Shown: piece by piece, positions 53,935 to 64,000 of the stretch | Numbering within the stretch: position 1 is the stretch's first letter | Layout of the letters: every line of letters starts with the position of its first letter | Source: Brachionus plicatilis | Lineage: Eukaryota > Rotifera > Eurotatoria > Ploima > Brachionidae | Direction: 5' to 3' | Assembly (NCBI GenBank): GCA_010279815.1 | Contig: QEOQ01000221.1 | Coordinates: 41,088 to 105,087 of the forward strand | DNA length: 64,000 nt | The notes under the pieces: generated by a model | The model's database searches: none | Told to the model about the DNA's origin: nothing | What the model saw: only the letters and a program-made list of their open reading frames with translations | Made by a program: the position numbers and the translations under genes

Positions 53935-56154
53935 ACAGGCTCATATTAGCCTTCCTTTCAAAATAGAAATTGCTAACGAAATAAAAGAACAGTTTTTTAG
54001 CAACAAATATGCGTATAAACGTGGCGATTTCGGTCAAATGCAGCTCGAACTAGATAGAAAAAACTGGGGAGAATTATTTGAAAACAAAAACATTGAACAA
54101 TGCTATGACGAGTTCTTAAATACGTACAATTCTCTTTGTGACAAATTTATACCCAAATTCAAACAAAAAATTAATAAACGTAAGCCTTCGTGGATTATTC
54201 CAGAGCTCGCAAAACTTATAAGAAAAAAAAAGTCGCTCTGGCATCAACTTCGGGTTTCCGGAGGCAAAAACCGAAGCCTCGAGCAAAGCTACACCTCAGT
54301 AAAAAGGGAAATTGAAAAGAAATCAAGGGACTCTATCATATTATTCGAAAAAAGCCTAGCTGATGATAAATTAAACCCGAAAAGACTATACGCATACGTT
54401 AACGAGAAGCAGAAAGTAAAAATGCGTATAACGTCGATCACAAACGATTCCGGTGTATCCACGACCAATAGAAATGAAATCGCTGATACGCTCAATAAAC
54501 ACTCAGCTCCGTATTCGTCAACGAAGAGAGCTCAAGTCAAATGCCAATTTTTAATCAAAGGACCAATGAAAAAATAAGCGACACATCTTTTGCTCCATCG
54601 AACATATTAAAAATATTAAAAAAGTTAGACATATACAAATCAATAGGCACTGACGGCGTCCATCCTCACGTACTCAAAAGCTGCGCCAACGCTTGGGCTC
54701 TCCCGTTAAGCATGATCTATAAGCTCTCTCTTGACTCTGGTGCAGTTCCCAAAGCTTGGCGTGAAGCAAACGTAACTCCGTTATTCAAAAAAGGAAACAA
54801 CACTGACCCATCCAACTACAGACCAATCTCTTTAACTTCAGTTGTATGTAAAATAATGGAAAAAATTCTAAAAACGACAATAATGACTCATTTAACGAAA
54901 TTTAAGCAACTAGCAAATGAACAACACGGCTTCATCAAAAACAAAGCATGCATTACAAATCTACTCGAAACTCTTGATTTTACCACGAAAGCTTTGTCTA
55001 ATAAAAAATCAGTCGACATTCTTTTCCTCGACTTTGCAAAAGCCTTCGACAAAGTACTGCACAAACGTCTAATTCATAAACTGGCCAATTACGGAATAAG
55101 CGGGCCTCTATTAAGCTGGATCGAATCCTTTTTGACAAGCCGACGCCAAAGAGTTGTTTTAGGAGAGCACCAATCGAGCTGGAGCGCTGTCAGGAGCGGG
55201 GTACCTCAAGGATCTGTTATTGGGCCGATTCTTTTCATATTATATATTAACGATCTCCCAGGCTTATTAGAAAACAAATGTAAAATGTACGCAGACGACA
55301 CAAAAATAATCAGCGAAATTGACCACATGTTTGCACCGACAGACAACTTAAGGCTGCAACGAGACATCGACAAAATAACAGAGTGGACGAACACTTGGTT
55401 AATGCGCCTAAATATTGAAAAATGTAAAATAATGCATACTGGTAAACGTAACCCTCAATTCAAATACTCAATGCAAAAATACGAATCACAAACAGAACGT
55501 ATCCAAATAACTAAAACGGAATGCGAACGAGACCTCGGTGTACTAATCTCTAACGATATGAAACCTAGCTGCCAATCCAACAAAGCTGCTTCGAAAGCTA
55601 ACAGCATTTTATCAATGTTAAAAAATACATTTGTATATAAAGACGCAGCTCTGTGGAAAAAATTGTACACTGGGTTTGTTAGACCCCATCTTGAATTTGC
55701 TGTCGCTGCTTGGAATCCATACTTAACTAAAGATATAAATTCATTGGAAAAAGCTCAGCAAAGGGCAACAAAAATCCCTCATATGCTTAAACAATTCGAT
55801 TATCCTACGAGATGCACTAATCTAGGCCTTACTACACTATCAACCAGAAGACTCAGGGGTGACCTGATTCAAAAGTTTAAACTCGAAAACGGTCTAGAAA
55901 TTATCGACTGGCACATACCACCGATCTGTTCAATGCCACGTGGTGGACACAGAGGTCACTTCAGAAGAGAAATCATCCGTTTTTGTAACCCGCGACACAA
56001 CTTTTTCAATAACAGAATCGTAAACGAATGGAACAAGATACCAGACGATATAATAAAATCTAAAACAGTCAACGAATTTAAAAACAAGCTGGACACGTAC
56101 TGGAAAAACTGCTATAGGACGTCATCTACTGATGACGTGCTCCGCATGGTTTAG
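53935..56154 (+). pseudogene. Second copy of the CR1-like ORF2 (endonuclease end and RT)
   Basis: Two frames (54038-54577 and 54541-56154) repeat the end of the endonuclease region and the whole RT of the element at 44626, including the same 1-base deletion before the RT. One RT residue differs (L to P in NNTDPSNYRP, the family-typical residue). It begins in mid-gene without ORF1. It was copied as part of the direct repeat, not by its own retrotransposition. Confidence 0.9.
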
Positions 56155-56532
56155 GCCATGTCGCAGTTTAAATACTACTACTACTACTACTAAATGGATT
56201 AACTTATCTAGTGTAATTTCATAGAGTTAATTTTTAAGGCTTTTTATTTTCTGATTTATTTTAACTACCAACAAATAAGTTTTTTCTATTACTTTTATCT
56301 AAATTTCTAATTTTTGACCTGAAATCCGTAAACTGCGACCTATGAAACCCAAATTTTATTTCTTTACGTAGAACAATTAATTCATAGAATAATTTTTATT
56401 GAAAAATATAATTGAATAAAATTTAGAAAAAAAATAATATATCATTTATTCTAGTTTTTTGTTTCATAGAAAAATTAATTTATAGTTTTTAGAAAAATCT
56501 AATTGAATAAAATCAGGAAAAAAATCAAAAAT

Positions 56533-56938
56533 ATTTTCATTATATTAAATTTTCAAGTGTAAAAATAATTTGTTCAAAACACTTTAAAACATCCTTATGA
56601 TTCTGAAAGAGGAGAAAAAGTTCTGCTTGGCAAATTGTTTTTCTAAAGGTCTGGACATATGAAAACCCTAAAAAAACCGCTAAAGACCGGAAAAGTAGAG
56701 GTTTAGACCGGATTTTTCAAAGCACCCTGAATATTTATTTTTAAAAATGTTTTTTAGTGAAAGAAACAAAATTTTTAAATACAGTTTTTATAGGGTTTTC
56801 ACATGTCCAGACCTTTTGAAAAATAATTTGCCAAGCGGAACTTTTTCTCCTTTATCAGAATCAAAAGCGCTTTGCAGAGTGTTTTAAAGTGTTTTGTACA
56901 AAATATATTTACACTTGAAAAATTAATATAATGAAAAT
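56533..56938. mobile_element. Foldback MITE, second copy
   Basis: Identical in layout to 48042-48447; duplicated with the 3.3-kb repeat. Confidence 0.7.
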
Positions 56939-56945
56939 TTTTTTT

Positions 56946-57341
56946 CAGACTTGTGCGTAAGTCAAAAAATAAAGTCATTTTTAAGTCATTTTTTGGTTAA
57001 GTCAAAGATTTGACTTGACTTAAGATTTTTTTTTTTAAAGTTAAGTCATTTGACTTGACTTGACTTAGAATGACTTGAATTTCAAAAAATTTAATTTGTG
57101 TTTTCGAAGGAATTTGATAAAAAAATCTTCTAATTAATTTTCTAATATTTACAACATTAAAATTTAAAGAATCATAATTAGGATTGGATGCTTGTTACCC
57201 GTTTTATATTGACTTTCCCAAAAAAAATTCAAGTCATTATAAGTCAAGTCAAGTCAAATGACTTAACTTTAAAAAAAAAAATCTTAAGTCAAGTCCGTGA
57301 CTTGACTTTGACTTTGACTTAGTGACTTACGCACAAGTCTG
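56946..57341. mobile_element. Complete MITE with about 110-bp inverted termini
   Basis: It starts CAGACTTGTGCGTAAGTC and ends GACTTACGCACAAGTCTG. The ends are full of TGACTTGACTT repeats. It is bordered on both sides by T runs, so an 8-bp duplication of T would be invisible. The CAG...CTG ends suit a hAT-type origin. No ORF. Confidence 0.75.
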
Positions 57342-58229
57342 TTTTTTTTTTAATATAAAAATTGATGTTTATTAAAATTGAAGTTTTTAGAAAAAAATAT
57401 ATAAAAAAAAAAAGGTATTTAAAAATATATAAAAAAAGGTATTTTATAATATTTAATGCGGATTACACGAGGTGCTGTTTTTTCGCTTTTTTGACGGGTG
57501 CTGTTTTTAAAGAATACCGCTTGACTCGATCAGAATTTACTTAATAAATAAATAAATAAAAATGTTTCAAAAAATATAAGCCAAAATAAAATTATTTTGT
57601 AATTAAAATTAATTATTTATATGATTTTTTTGATTTTAGTTTTGATGGAAAAAAAAAATTTGAAAAAAGATTCAATTTTAGGAACAACAAGCAAAAGAAG
57701 TCCTAAAAAGAGTCGAAAAAAACCCTCCGGTTTTTGAGTGTCAAATAAAAATTTAATCAAATTCGTGTAACTCAGCCAAATAACAAAACCAAAATTTATA
57801 AATTAATAAAACTTTGACCTTGTATAATTAAGTATACACTCACTAAGAACACACGCAAAAACTTACTAATTATTATATTTAATATTCTTTATTATCATTT
57901 TTTTTAATGCGGTATTATTAATCGATCTCTTACATTACTTAAACGATCACTTAATAAAATATATTATTTTATTTTTTCTATCTATAATATTATTTATTCG
58001 ATTAATTTGATTAATTAGCTGTCTCTAATAATAAATATTTATGTATCCTGAGTTTTTTTGTCACTAAATTTACTGAAGATGAGTATGATTATGATGAATA
58101 TAGCTCTTAACTTAATTAATGAAAAGTTGAAATTATCTCTTGATTTAATTTAATTATCTCCTGTGAGAGTTTTTTTTGTGGATATTTAAAGATGATCTAA
58201 TGTGATCTAAGTTTTATCAAAGTATTGAA
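57342..58229. other. AT-rich spacer; 57720-57910 shared with 12500-12660
   Basis: Apart from the inverted match to the 12.5-kb region there is no supported feature. A short frame before 58110 (ending DEYDYDEYSS) is acidic like the next gene's start. Confidence 0.4.
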
Positions 58230-58669
58230 ATGTCTGATAGTGAGTATCGAGTAGTTGATGACTATGTAACTTCTGAATCAGAATCTGAAGACGAGGTTCA
58301 AGAGTCCAATAAAAAGAAAAGAACCAGGAAGAACTGGATCTATGAGAGAACATTCGACGATCAAGAAGCATCCAAAGACTGGTTAGATAATGAAAAGATT
58401 TGGTCTTCTCTGAAAAGTAGTGAAACTGAGGCCGGTTTAAGAGTTGATTATCGATGCAACCTAGTTAAGAGAAAAGGACCTCAATGCGAAAGATAACAGA
58501 AGTAAGGGAAGAAACTCCACAAGAAACAGTTATACCAACAAAAAAGAACAAAAAAACAATTGATAAGGAAGCTGAAAAAGTAGTGCAAGCATCATCCAGC
58601 AGTGATATAAGTAAGAAAGTAGAAGCTCCTCTAAAGAGAGGTAGAGGTAGACCAAGAAAAAACTTATAA
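58230..58669 (+). pseudogene. Truncated transposon-derived gene with AT-hook
   Basis: The first frame (58230-58496, MSDSEYRVVDDY) has an acidic leader, a basic patch, and a W-x(n)-YRCN-x-V-x-RKGPQC pattern resembling the N-terminal module of Mutator/FLYWCH-type proteins. It stops after QCER. An overlapping frame (58484-58669) continues with lysine-rich sequence and ends in an AT-hook (KRGRGRPRKN). The two parts look like one protein split by a frameshift or an unrecognised splice; GAA|GTAAGG near 58498 could be a donor. No transposase core follows. Confidence 0.4.
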
Positions 58670-59769
58670 GATATTATTTTATTTGAAATTTTTTGAAATT
58701 TTTTATAGTTCTTTTTTTTTTAAATCAATTTAATAAATAAAAATAAGAGATACTTTAAGTAAAATTAGTTGCTGTTTTATTTAATTTAGGAGACAGATTA
58801 ATAAATATAAGTTAAGGGTATTTAGTAAAATAAGAGATAGAAAAATATTAGTAATCGATTAAATACCACCCTTTTTCAATTAGAAATTTTTAATTGATGA
58901 TTTAGAAGATGATGATTTAAAAGAATTTAAATGCAGCAATTTATTAAAATTGCTTTCAATAGTATTGGCTACCTTTAAAACCTACACCCGGTTGTTTTTT
59001 TCATTTTTTAATTATTTTCTTTAACTAAATAAATTTTTCTACAACCCAAAAACATTTTTAATTTTCTGATAGAGAATTTAATTCTCTTCAAGTCTGTCTA
59101 GTTTTCAGGCTCTAGAGCTTTTGAAATTTATGAAAAAATTTCACTTTTCTCCAATTTTCGGGTGCCTCTCCTGTATATTTTTGTTAAAAAATTAGAATTT
59201 TTATAGTTTTTCTAGGGTTTTTGAGGGCAAAAAACACGAATATGCGGTTGGTTTTGGCAAAAAATTAAAAATTAACATAATTGACTAAGGGACCCTAAAT
59301 GTACATGTTGATATTCAGTGTAAATGAGTAGAAATATAAATTTTTTGTTGAAAAAAGACTATTTTTTATGAAAGCTGACATGCTCTTTTACAAATGACAA
59401 GCCTTGTGCTTGAATTAAGAAAAAATAATTTAGTTGAAATAGAAAACAAAAATTAAATATAAGCTAGAAGCTTCAGTCTAAAAATAGTTTAAAAAAAAAA
59501 TTAATTTGAAAAATTTGGTAAAAATTATTAAAGAATCAAATTCATTGATATCAATTTTTACCATATTATAATAAATTTTCCCTTATTTCATTCAAAAAAA
59601 AAAAAATTTGTCCTCAAACTTTATTTTGCATTAATTTTTTTGTATTTTTACAAAAACTAATAATATCTTCTACTTGTATTTAAGTAATTTAGATGAAACG
59701 ATAACAAATACTTATAGGAAAAAAGAAAAATTTCAATTACACAAGTAGTATATATTATTAGTTTTTGTA
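58670..59769. other. AT-rich spacer, nothing recognised
   Basis: Two short inverted sequences (ATACTTGTATTT.../...TACAAGTAGTATATATTATTAG) flank about 59630-59780. No gene is supported. Confidence 0.4.
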
Positions 59770-60716
59770 ATTTTGGATAACTCAAAATAGATTTTAAATA
59801 TGTCTGAAAAATTTTCAAAATAAACATTTTGGATGAATCAATTAAAGATCAATGAGAGAAAAAAGATTTTTTTTTTAATTTAAAATATTAAACATTTAAT
59901 GGTCAATTAAAAAAAGAAACAAAAAAGTTTTTTTCATCATTTTCTGTGAGTTTTTAATTGATTAAATTTTGATTATGTAATTTTGATCATGAATTTTAAA
60001 TTGTCTTTGTTTTCTTTAAAATAATCAAAAGAATTAAATCAAGATACTAAAAATATAAAGCTTTAATTTTATTACATAACAAAAATACAAGTCCATTTTT
60101 TTCTCACAGTTAGGAAAAATTTCTCATCAGATCAGTTTTGGCATTCATAAGAATTTTAAAAGCCTCAGTGCTATCAGGATGAATATTTTTGTCAGGATGC
60201 AAAAGTTTAGCCAATCTTCTAAATGAATTGTTGATCTCTTCTTTGCTGCAGCCCATTTTCAGACCCAAGCGCTCAAAGTTGTCTTTGGAGTTTTTCAACC
60301 GCTGAATGGCCTCTATTTGGTCTTTGCTCAAAATAGTGTTTGTCTGCTTTATTTTGCCGCCATTCTCAAAAGTGCTGACAATTTCAGTGAGAAGTGTTTC
60401 GAACATTTCATTGATGCCGGCGCCAGAACTTGCCGAAGTCTCAAAATAGTGAAAGCCTTTGGACAAAGCCCAAATTCTGGCGTCTCCCTCATCAACAACT
60501 CTCTTTCCTCTGTCTATCTTGTTTCCACAAACAACAAAGGCAATGTTCTCTATAGATTCACTGTTAGTTTTAAGCTCCTGTTTTATTTCTCCTATCCAAT
60601 TTTCCAAGCTTTCAAAGCTCTTTTTGTCGGTGACGTCAAACACTAGAATAGCACCTTGGGTGTCTTTGTAAAATTCGTTTCTTATTTGGTCGAAAAGTGC
60701 ATGGCCAGACATGTCA
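59770..60716 (-). repeat. Right outer arm of the inverted duplication
   Basis: Aligns with the reverse complement of 10105-11055, covering most of DNAJC27 and its 3' flank. The homology edge at 60716 falls inside codon 63 of the gene. Confidence 0.85.
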
Positions 60717-60904
60717 AATATGTTGACTTTGAGCTCCAGGTTGTTCAGATTAACTTTGGTTACACCATAGTCGATGCCAATTGTTTGCAAATACTTGGCG
60801 ACAAACCGCTTCTCGCAATATCTTTTTATGATGCAACTTTTTCCCACTTCGCTGTTGCCAATACTTATGACTTTGATTCTCAGGGACTTTTTTACTTTGG
60901 ACAT
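60110..60904 (-). CDS. DNAJC27: DNAJC27/RBJ: Rab-like GTPase with C-terminal J domain
   Basis: A 264-residue single-exon frame from ATG at 60904; a longer frame reaches TTG at 60961 but has no ATG. The order is the RJL family signature. P-loop GNSEVGKS (16-23), switch region YLQTIGIDYG, G3 DMSGH (64-68, in place of Rab WDTAGQ, as typical of this family), G4 NKID, G5 ETSA. The J domain is at about 200-264 with HPD (236-238). There is no C-terminal prenylation cysteine, also typical. Family members bind GTP and are linked to Hsp70 recruitment and MAPK/nuclear signalling in vertebrates. It is the intact source of the broken copy at 10105-10711. It lacks introns, although neighbouring genes have short ones. 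Confidence 0.92.
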   Translation of the reverse strand: MSKVKKSLRIKVISIGNSEVGKSCIIKRYCEKRFVAKYLQTIGIDYGVTKVNLNNLELKVNIFDMSGHALFDQIRNEFYKDTQGAILVFDVTDKKSFESLENWIGEIKQELKTNSESIENIAFVVCGNKIDRGKRVVDEGDARIWALSKGFHYFETSASSGAGINEMFETLLTEIVSTFENGGKIKQTNTILSKDQIEAIQRLKNSKDNFERLGLKMGCSKEEINNSFRRLAKLLHPDKNIHPDSTEAFKILMNAKTDLMRNFS

Positions 60905-61505
60905 TTGTTTCTCGGGTGGTTTAGCATTTATAATGAGCGAAATAGAAGAGGCGAATTTCAAGAATATGCATTAAGTGTTAACCGCTGTTGTCATGGTTAC
61001 TAAAATATGCACGATTTGTTTATTGGATTAATTACAAATGGATAATGTTTGCCGAATACAATTCAGCGATCAAAGCCATGGTGAACTTAAAAGGTAATTT
61101 GGATCAGAATTTGAAAAGTTTTTATTTTTAAATAAAGTGTTGATAAAAGAATATTTTTAAATCACGGTATCATAATTTCTTTTAATTTTTATTGATTTAT
61201 AGAATATTTCATAATGTTTTTTTTGTAAAAATGAATTTTTTTTTTATTTTTGATTAGAGAGAATATCAGAAACCATGAAAAAAAAGTAGCTAAAATAAGT
61301 TGAACAATGGCTTTTCAAATAGAAATTGAAATTATATGTTAAAAAATCATGTAACATTATTTTTGAAAAAAGATTTATTATGACAATGTAAAAAAAGAGA
61401 AAAAATTTCTCTGGTAATTTTACGTGAATTTTCTTTGTAATAAAAAAATGAATTTACGTAATTTTCAGAGTTGTATAAAAGTAACAAGTCAAGTGCAAGT
61501 CAGAC
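60905..61505. other. AT-rich spacer upstream of DNAJC27
   Basis: It should contain the gene's promoter; no clear TATA or other site is visible. Around 61430-61470 the TTTACGT-type motifs of a dispersed repeat occur. Confidence 0.4.
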
Positions 61506-61720
61506 TTTGACTTGTTACAAAAATTTTTGAAAAAAGTCAGAATTTTTACTTATTTTAAGAATAGAATTAAAATATTTAAAAAAAATAATAAGTATTGAAT
61601 TTTTTTATCCAGGAAAAAATAAAATTATATGTTTAAATTTCTTTTTCAATTTAAATATTGAGACATGATTTTTTAAACAATTCACATAATTGTGATATTC
61701 TTTTTAAGTGAATTTATTAA
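61506..61720. repeat. 215-bp direct repeat, left copy
   Basis: Matches 62545-62759 at constant offset (1,039 bp) with one substitution noticed (ATATG versus ATTTG). It borders an 824-bp segment. Confidence 0.9.
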
Positions 61721-62544
61721 CGTAAATTACACACAAATTTACATTTTGATCACAAAAATATTAAGTGTACTCTTTGTGATCAAAAATTGATCACCAAAAT
61801 TTTTTTTTGATCACATGAAATTTTTTTTGTTGAAATCAAAAATTTTTTTCATTCTAGAAATTTCAAAATTTTAAAATTATGTTAATATTGAATGAATTAA
61901 AAGAAACAAAAAAAAATTGCAACTCACCATAATAAACTATAAAATTTGAAATATATATAAGATTTAAAAACCGTAAAAGAAAAGGTAGTTTTTACAAAGA
62001 AATTGCTTTGGCCCCAGTAGAATCGTCCGATGTAGCTAAATTAGCTGCAAAAAAAGCATTAAGCAAACAGTCAAAACCGGTGCATTTGTGGTGAATTTAT
62101 GAAAAATGAAAAGGGTGTTAAACTGCACATGTCAGAAAAACACAAAGAATAATTAAGATTTCGTCTTATTTTATTTTGAAAATCGAGACTTAGAATTTTT
62201 TTTTTAAATTGCTAATAAAGTTTGATATATTTTAAAAAATTTTTCTGATCACCAAAAAAAATTTATTTTTCATAAATTAGAGGCTTTTTTGATCACGAAA
62301 TATGTAATAATTGATCACTGATCACATTCTGGACATGACCCTTATTTTCTTCTGCTAGCAATTTTTTTTTATCTGATTGTAAAATTATGTTTATGATAGT
62401 ACAATTTTTTCTTTTGATACCAAAAATAAAAGTATAAAAAAAAAACCGAAAATATTTTGATAAAATTTTATTCATATTAAGTTTGAAAGGAAGAAAATAG
62501 AAACTAGAAATGTTTTAAAAATTTTAAAAAAAACAAGTCATGAT
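61721..62544. other. 824-bp segment between 215-bp direct repeats
   Basis: AT-rich with many TGATCA-containing motifs near both ends (61757-61815 and 62246-62326), suggestive of a transposon with repeated subterminal motifs. It carries the gene fragment at 61960-62152. Confidence 0.5.
61960..62152 (+). pseudogene. Fragment of a C2H2-like zinc-finger gene
   Basis: The first frame reads RFKNRKRKGSFYKEIALAP and continues to KQSKPVHLW and a TGA. Shifting frame by two bases gives CICGEFMKNEKGVKLHMSEKH and a TAA, a C2H2-like finger with unusual CxC spacing. An AG (TATATAAG) just before could be a splice acceptor. GC content is higher than the surroundings. It looks like a captured last exon, now frameshifted; the parent gene is not in the window. 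Confidence 0.4.
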
Positions 62545-62759
62545 TTTGACTTGTTACAAAAATTTTTGAAAAAAGTCAGAATTTTTACTTATTTTAAGAA
62601 TAGAATTAAAATATTTAAAAAAAATAATAAGTATTGAATTTTTTTATCCAGGAAAAAATAAAATTATTTGTTTAAATTTCTTTTTCAATTTAAATATTGA
62701 GACATGATTTTTTAAACAATTCACATAATTGTGATATTCTTTTTAAGTGAATTTATTAA
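62545..62759. repeat. 215-bp direct repeat, right copy
   Basis: Second copy of 61506-61720. Confidence 0.9.
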
Positions 62760-64000
62760 TAAAAAACAAAAATATTTGTGCTTAAAAAAATTTTAGAAAT
62801 AAATTAAACAAGATACAAAAAATATAAAAAATCAAGATATAAAAAAATCTATGACTTGTAATTTTCCTATTTTTGTAACAAATCAAAGCCATGACTTGTA
62901 TTTTTTTGAATTTTTATTACTAGTCAAGACTTGCTATTTTCAAAAAATATTTTTCAAGTCCAAGACATACTTTGACATGTTCTTGACTTGTTAAGACTTT
63001 TTTTTAAAAAAAATTACGAAAAGGCAAAAAGAAATTGCGCTTTTGGCGTTCAATTTCATTTCAATTTTTTGGACATTTTTTTTTTTACACAAATTTACAT
63101 AAAATCTGATAAATTTACGTTTTTTACAATATTTTACGTAAAATTTAGTAAATTTAATATTTTTTTCGTAAATTATCGTAAATTACTAAATCCGGAACAC
63201 CACTGTAAATTTACGTAAAATTATCAGAAATCCACTTGTCAAATCGGCACTGTATCTCAAATGAGAGATGGGATCTAAAACCCAAAATATTAGGAAATAT
63301 TTTTGCTAATATTTTTTTGAATTTTAACGCGTCATACCTACGTGTTTAAACTCATCTGCAAATGAGTTAAAACGCGTTACTCTATGCATTTTTTGAAAAA
63401 TTTTTCCCATTTAAAAACGTGACGCCCTTTTTGCGTCTAAACGCAATTAAATCAAAAAGTAAAATCGCATTTAAACTTGATTATTTTTTTTGTAAAGTTC
63501 ACGAAATTCAAAACTTTAGTGCTATCTGAATTTCACATTTTTGACTCAAAATTCGTAATCCACGCCCTCAAAAACCTCAGAAAAAAATTTTTTTGAAGGG
63601 GACAAAAAAAAAATTTTCTACACCCAGGGTTCCAAAAATAGCAAACTTTTTAAAAAGTTGTTGTTCTTTAAGATTCAAAATCTCAAAGATAAAACTTAAA
63701 TATAATAAAAAAGTATATATGTTCTGAAGAGCTGAAGAGCATTAAATTCTCTACATGCTAATGTAATTTAGAAAAAAAAAGGGTGTGGCGGTTTTTTGTT
63801 GGCTAAAAAAAGGAAAAAAATGTATTATTTCTGGTTTAAATCGTATCTCCTCCGAGGGATCAATTATGACCCAACTTTTTTTTTTTTTAAAAATCTAGAC
63901 AAAATTCTGAACAAATCTATGGTTTTACTTTTTTACCTTACTTCTTTATTTTTCTTAAAAAATCTCTTCAAATCATGTGATTTTTAAAAAATTTGTACAT
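62760..64000. other. AT-rich sequence with dispersed-repeat pieces
   Basis: It contains the AACACCACTGTA terminus near 63195-63206 (shared with about 4309-4321), the repeat at 63500-63580 (shared with 4745-4845), and ACTTGT-rich stretches. Frames here are low-complexity; no gene is supported. Confidence 0.45.

Larger units (their letters stand above)
53935..57232. repeat. 3,298-bp direct repeat, right copy, bordering LINE2
   Basis: Starts ACAGGCTCATATTAG in the middle of CR1-like endonuclease coding sequence, directly after the LINE2 5' end. It ends inside the complete MITE. Confidence 0.92.

Noticed and set aside
57362..57544. 60-codon lysine/tyrosine-rich frame
   Set aside because: Low-complexity AT-rich sequence with no domain, immediately after a MITE.
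1..64000. tRNA or rRNA genes
   Set aside because: No cloverleaf-type GC-rich segment or rRNA-like stretch was recognised by eye; a covariance scan would be needed to exclude them.

Overview
Organism. The window is extremely AT-rich. Introns are very short (52 to 207 bp in the clearest gene). The gene content is animal-type: a DNAJC27 small GTPase, animal haem peroxidases, and a TRP-like channel. It also carries CR1-like LINEs, a Penelope-like element (PLE) and many small DNA transposons. This suits a small invertebrate with a compact, AT-rich genome; a monogonont rotifer such as Brachionus is my best guess, by inference only.

Layout. 0.6-7.5 kb: two minus-strand haem peroxidase genes; the first has lost its catalytic residues. 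8.3-12.5 kb: three families of non-autonomous DNA transposons around a truncated, frameshifted DNAJC27 copy. 13.6-14.2 kb: WD40 and apple-like exon remnants. 14.7-17.0 kb: a LINE (crossed by an assembly gap) carrying a nested Mutator-like element with a 9-bp target duplication. 17.0-20.3 kb: fragments of a leucine-rich-repeat (LRR)-channel gene ('gene A'). 22.4-27.6 kb: the intact LRR-channel gene ('gene B', minus). 28.5-33.5 kb: a central unique region with a LINE fragment, a 987-bp foldback element and a helicase remnant. 34.2-36.6 kb: a PLE with a hammerhead-ribozyme-like motif. 37.2-43.2 kb: a plus-strand pseudogene copy ('gene C') of gene B. 43.6-47.7 kb: a CR1-like LINE. 48.7-53.9 kb: an apparently intact second LINE ('LINE2') whose ORF1 ends in a Ulp1-type protease. 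53.9-57.2 kb: a direct repeat of 45.4-48.7 kb. 58.2 kb: a truncated, probably transposon-derived gene. 60.1-60.9 kb: intact DNAJC27 (minus). 61.5-62.8 kb: an insertion between 215-bp direct repeats.

How it fits together. Genes B and C are inverted relative to each other. The DNAJC27 gene and its broken copy are also inverted and lie outside them in nested order. The 10-61 kb region therefore reads as one old inverted duplication whose arms have since been reshaped by transposons. The paralogous arms show empty sites for several insertions. Three insertions are bounded by unusually long direct repeats (215, 252 and 3,298 bp).

Main novelty candidates. (1) A spliced LRR-TRPA-like channel architecture. 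(2) A LINE with an ORF1-encoded Ulp1-like protease. (3) Very long target-site duplications. (4) A catalytically dead peroxidase paralogue.
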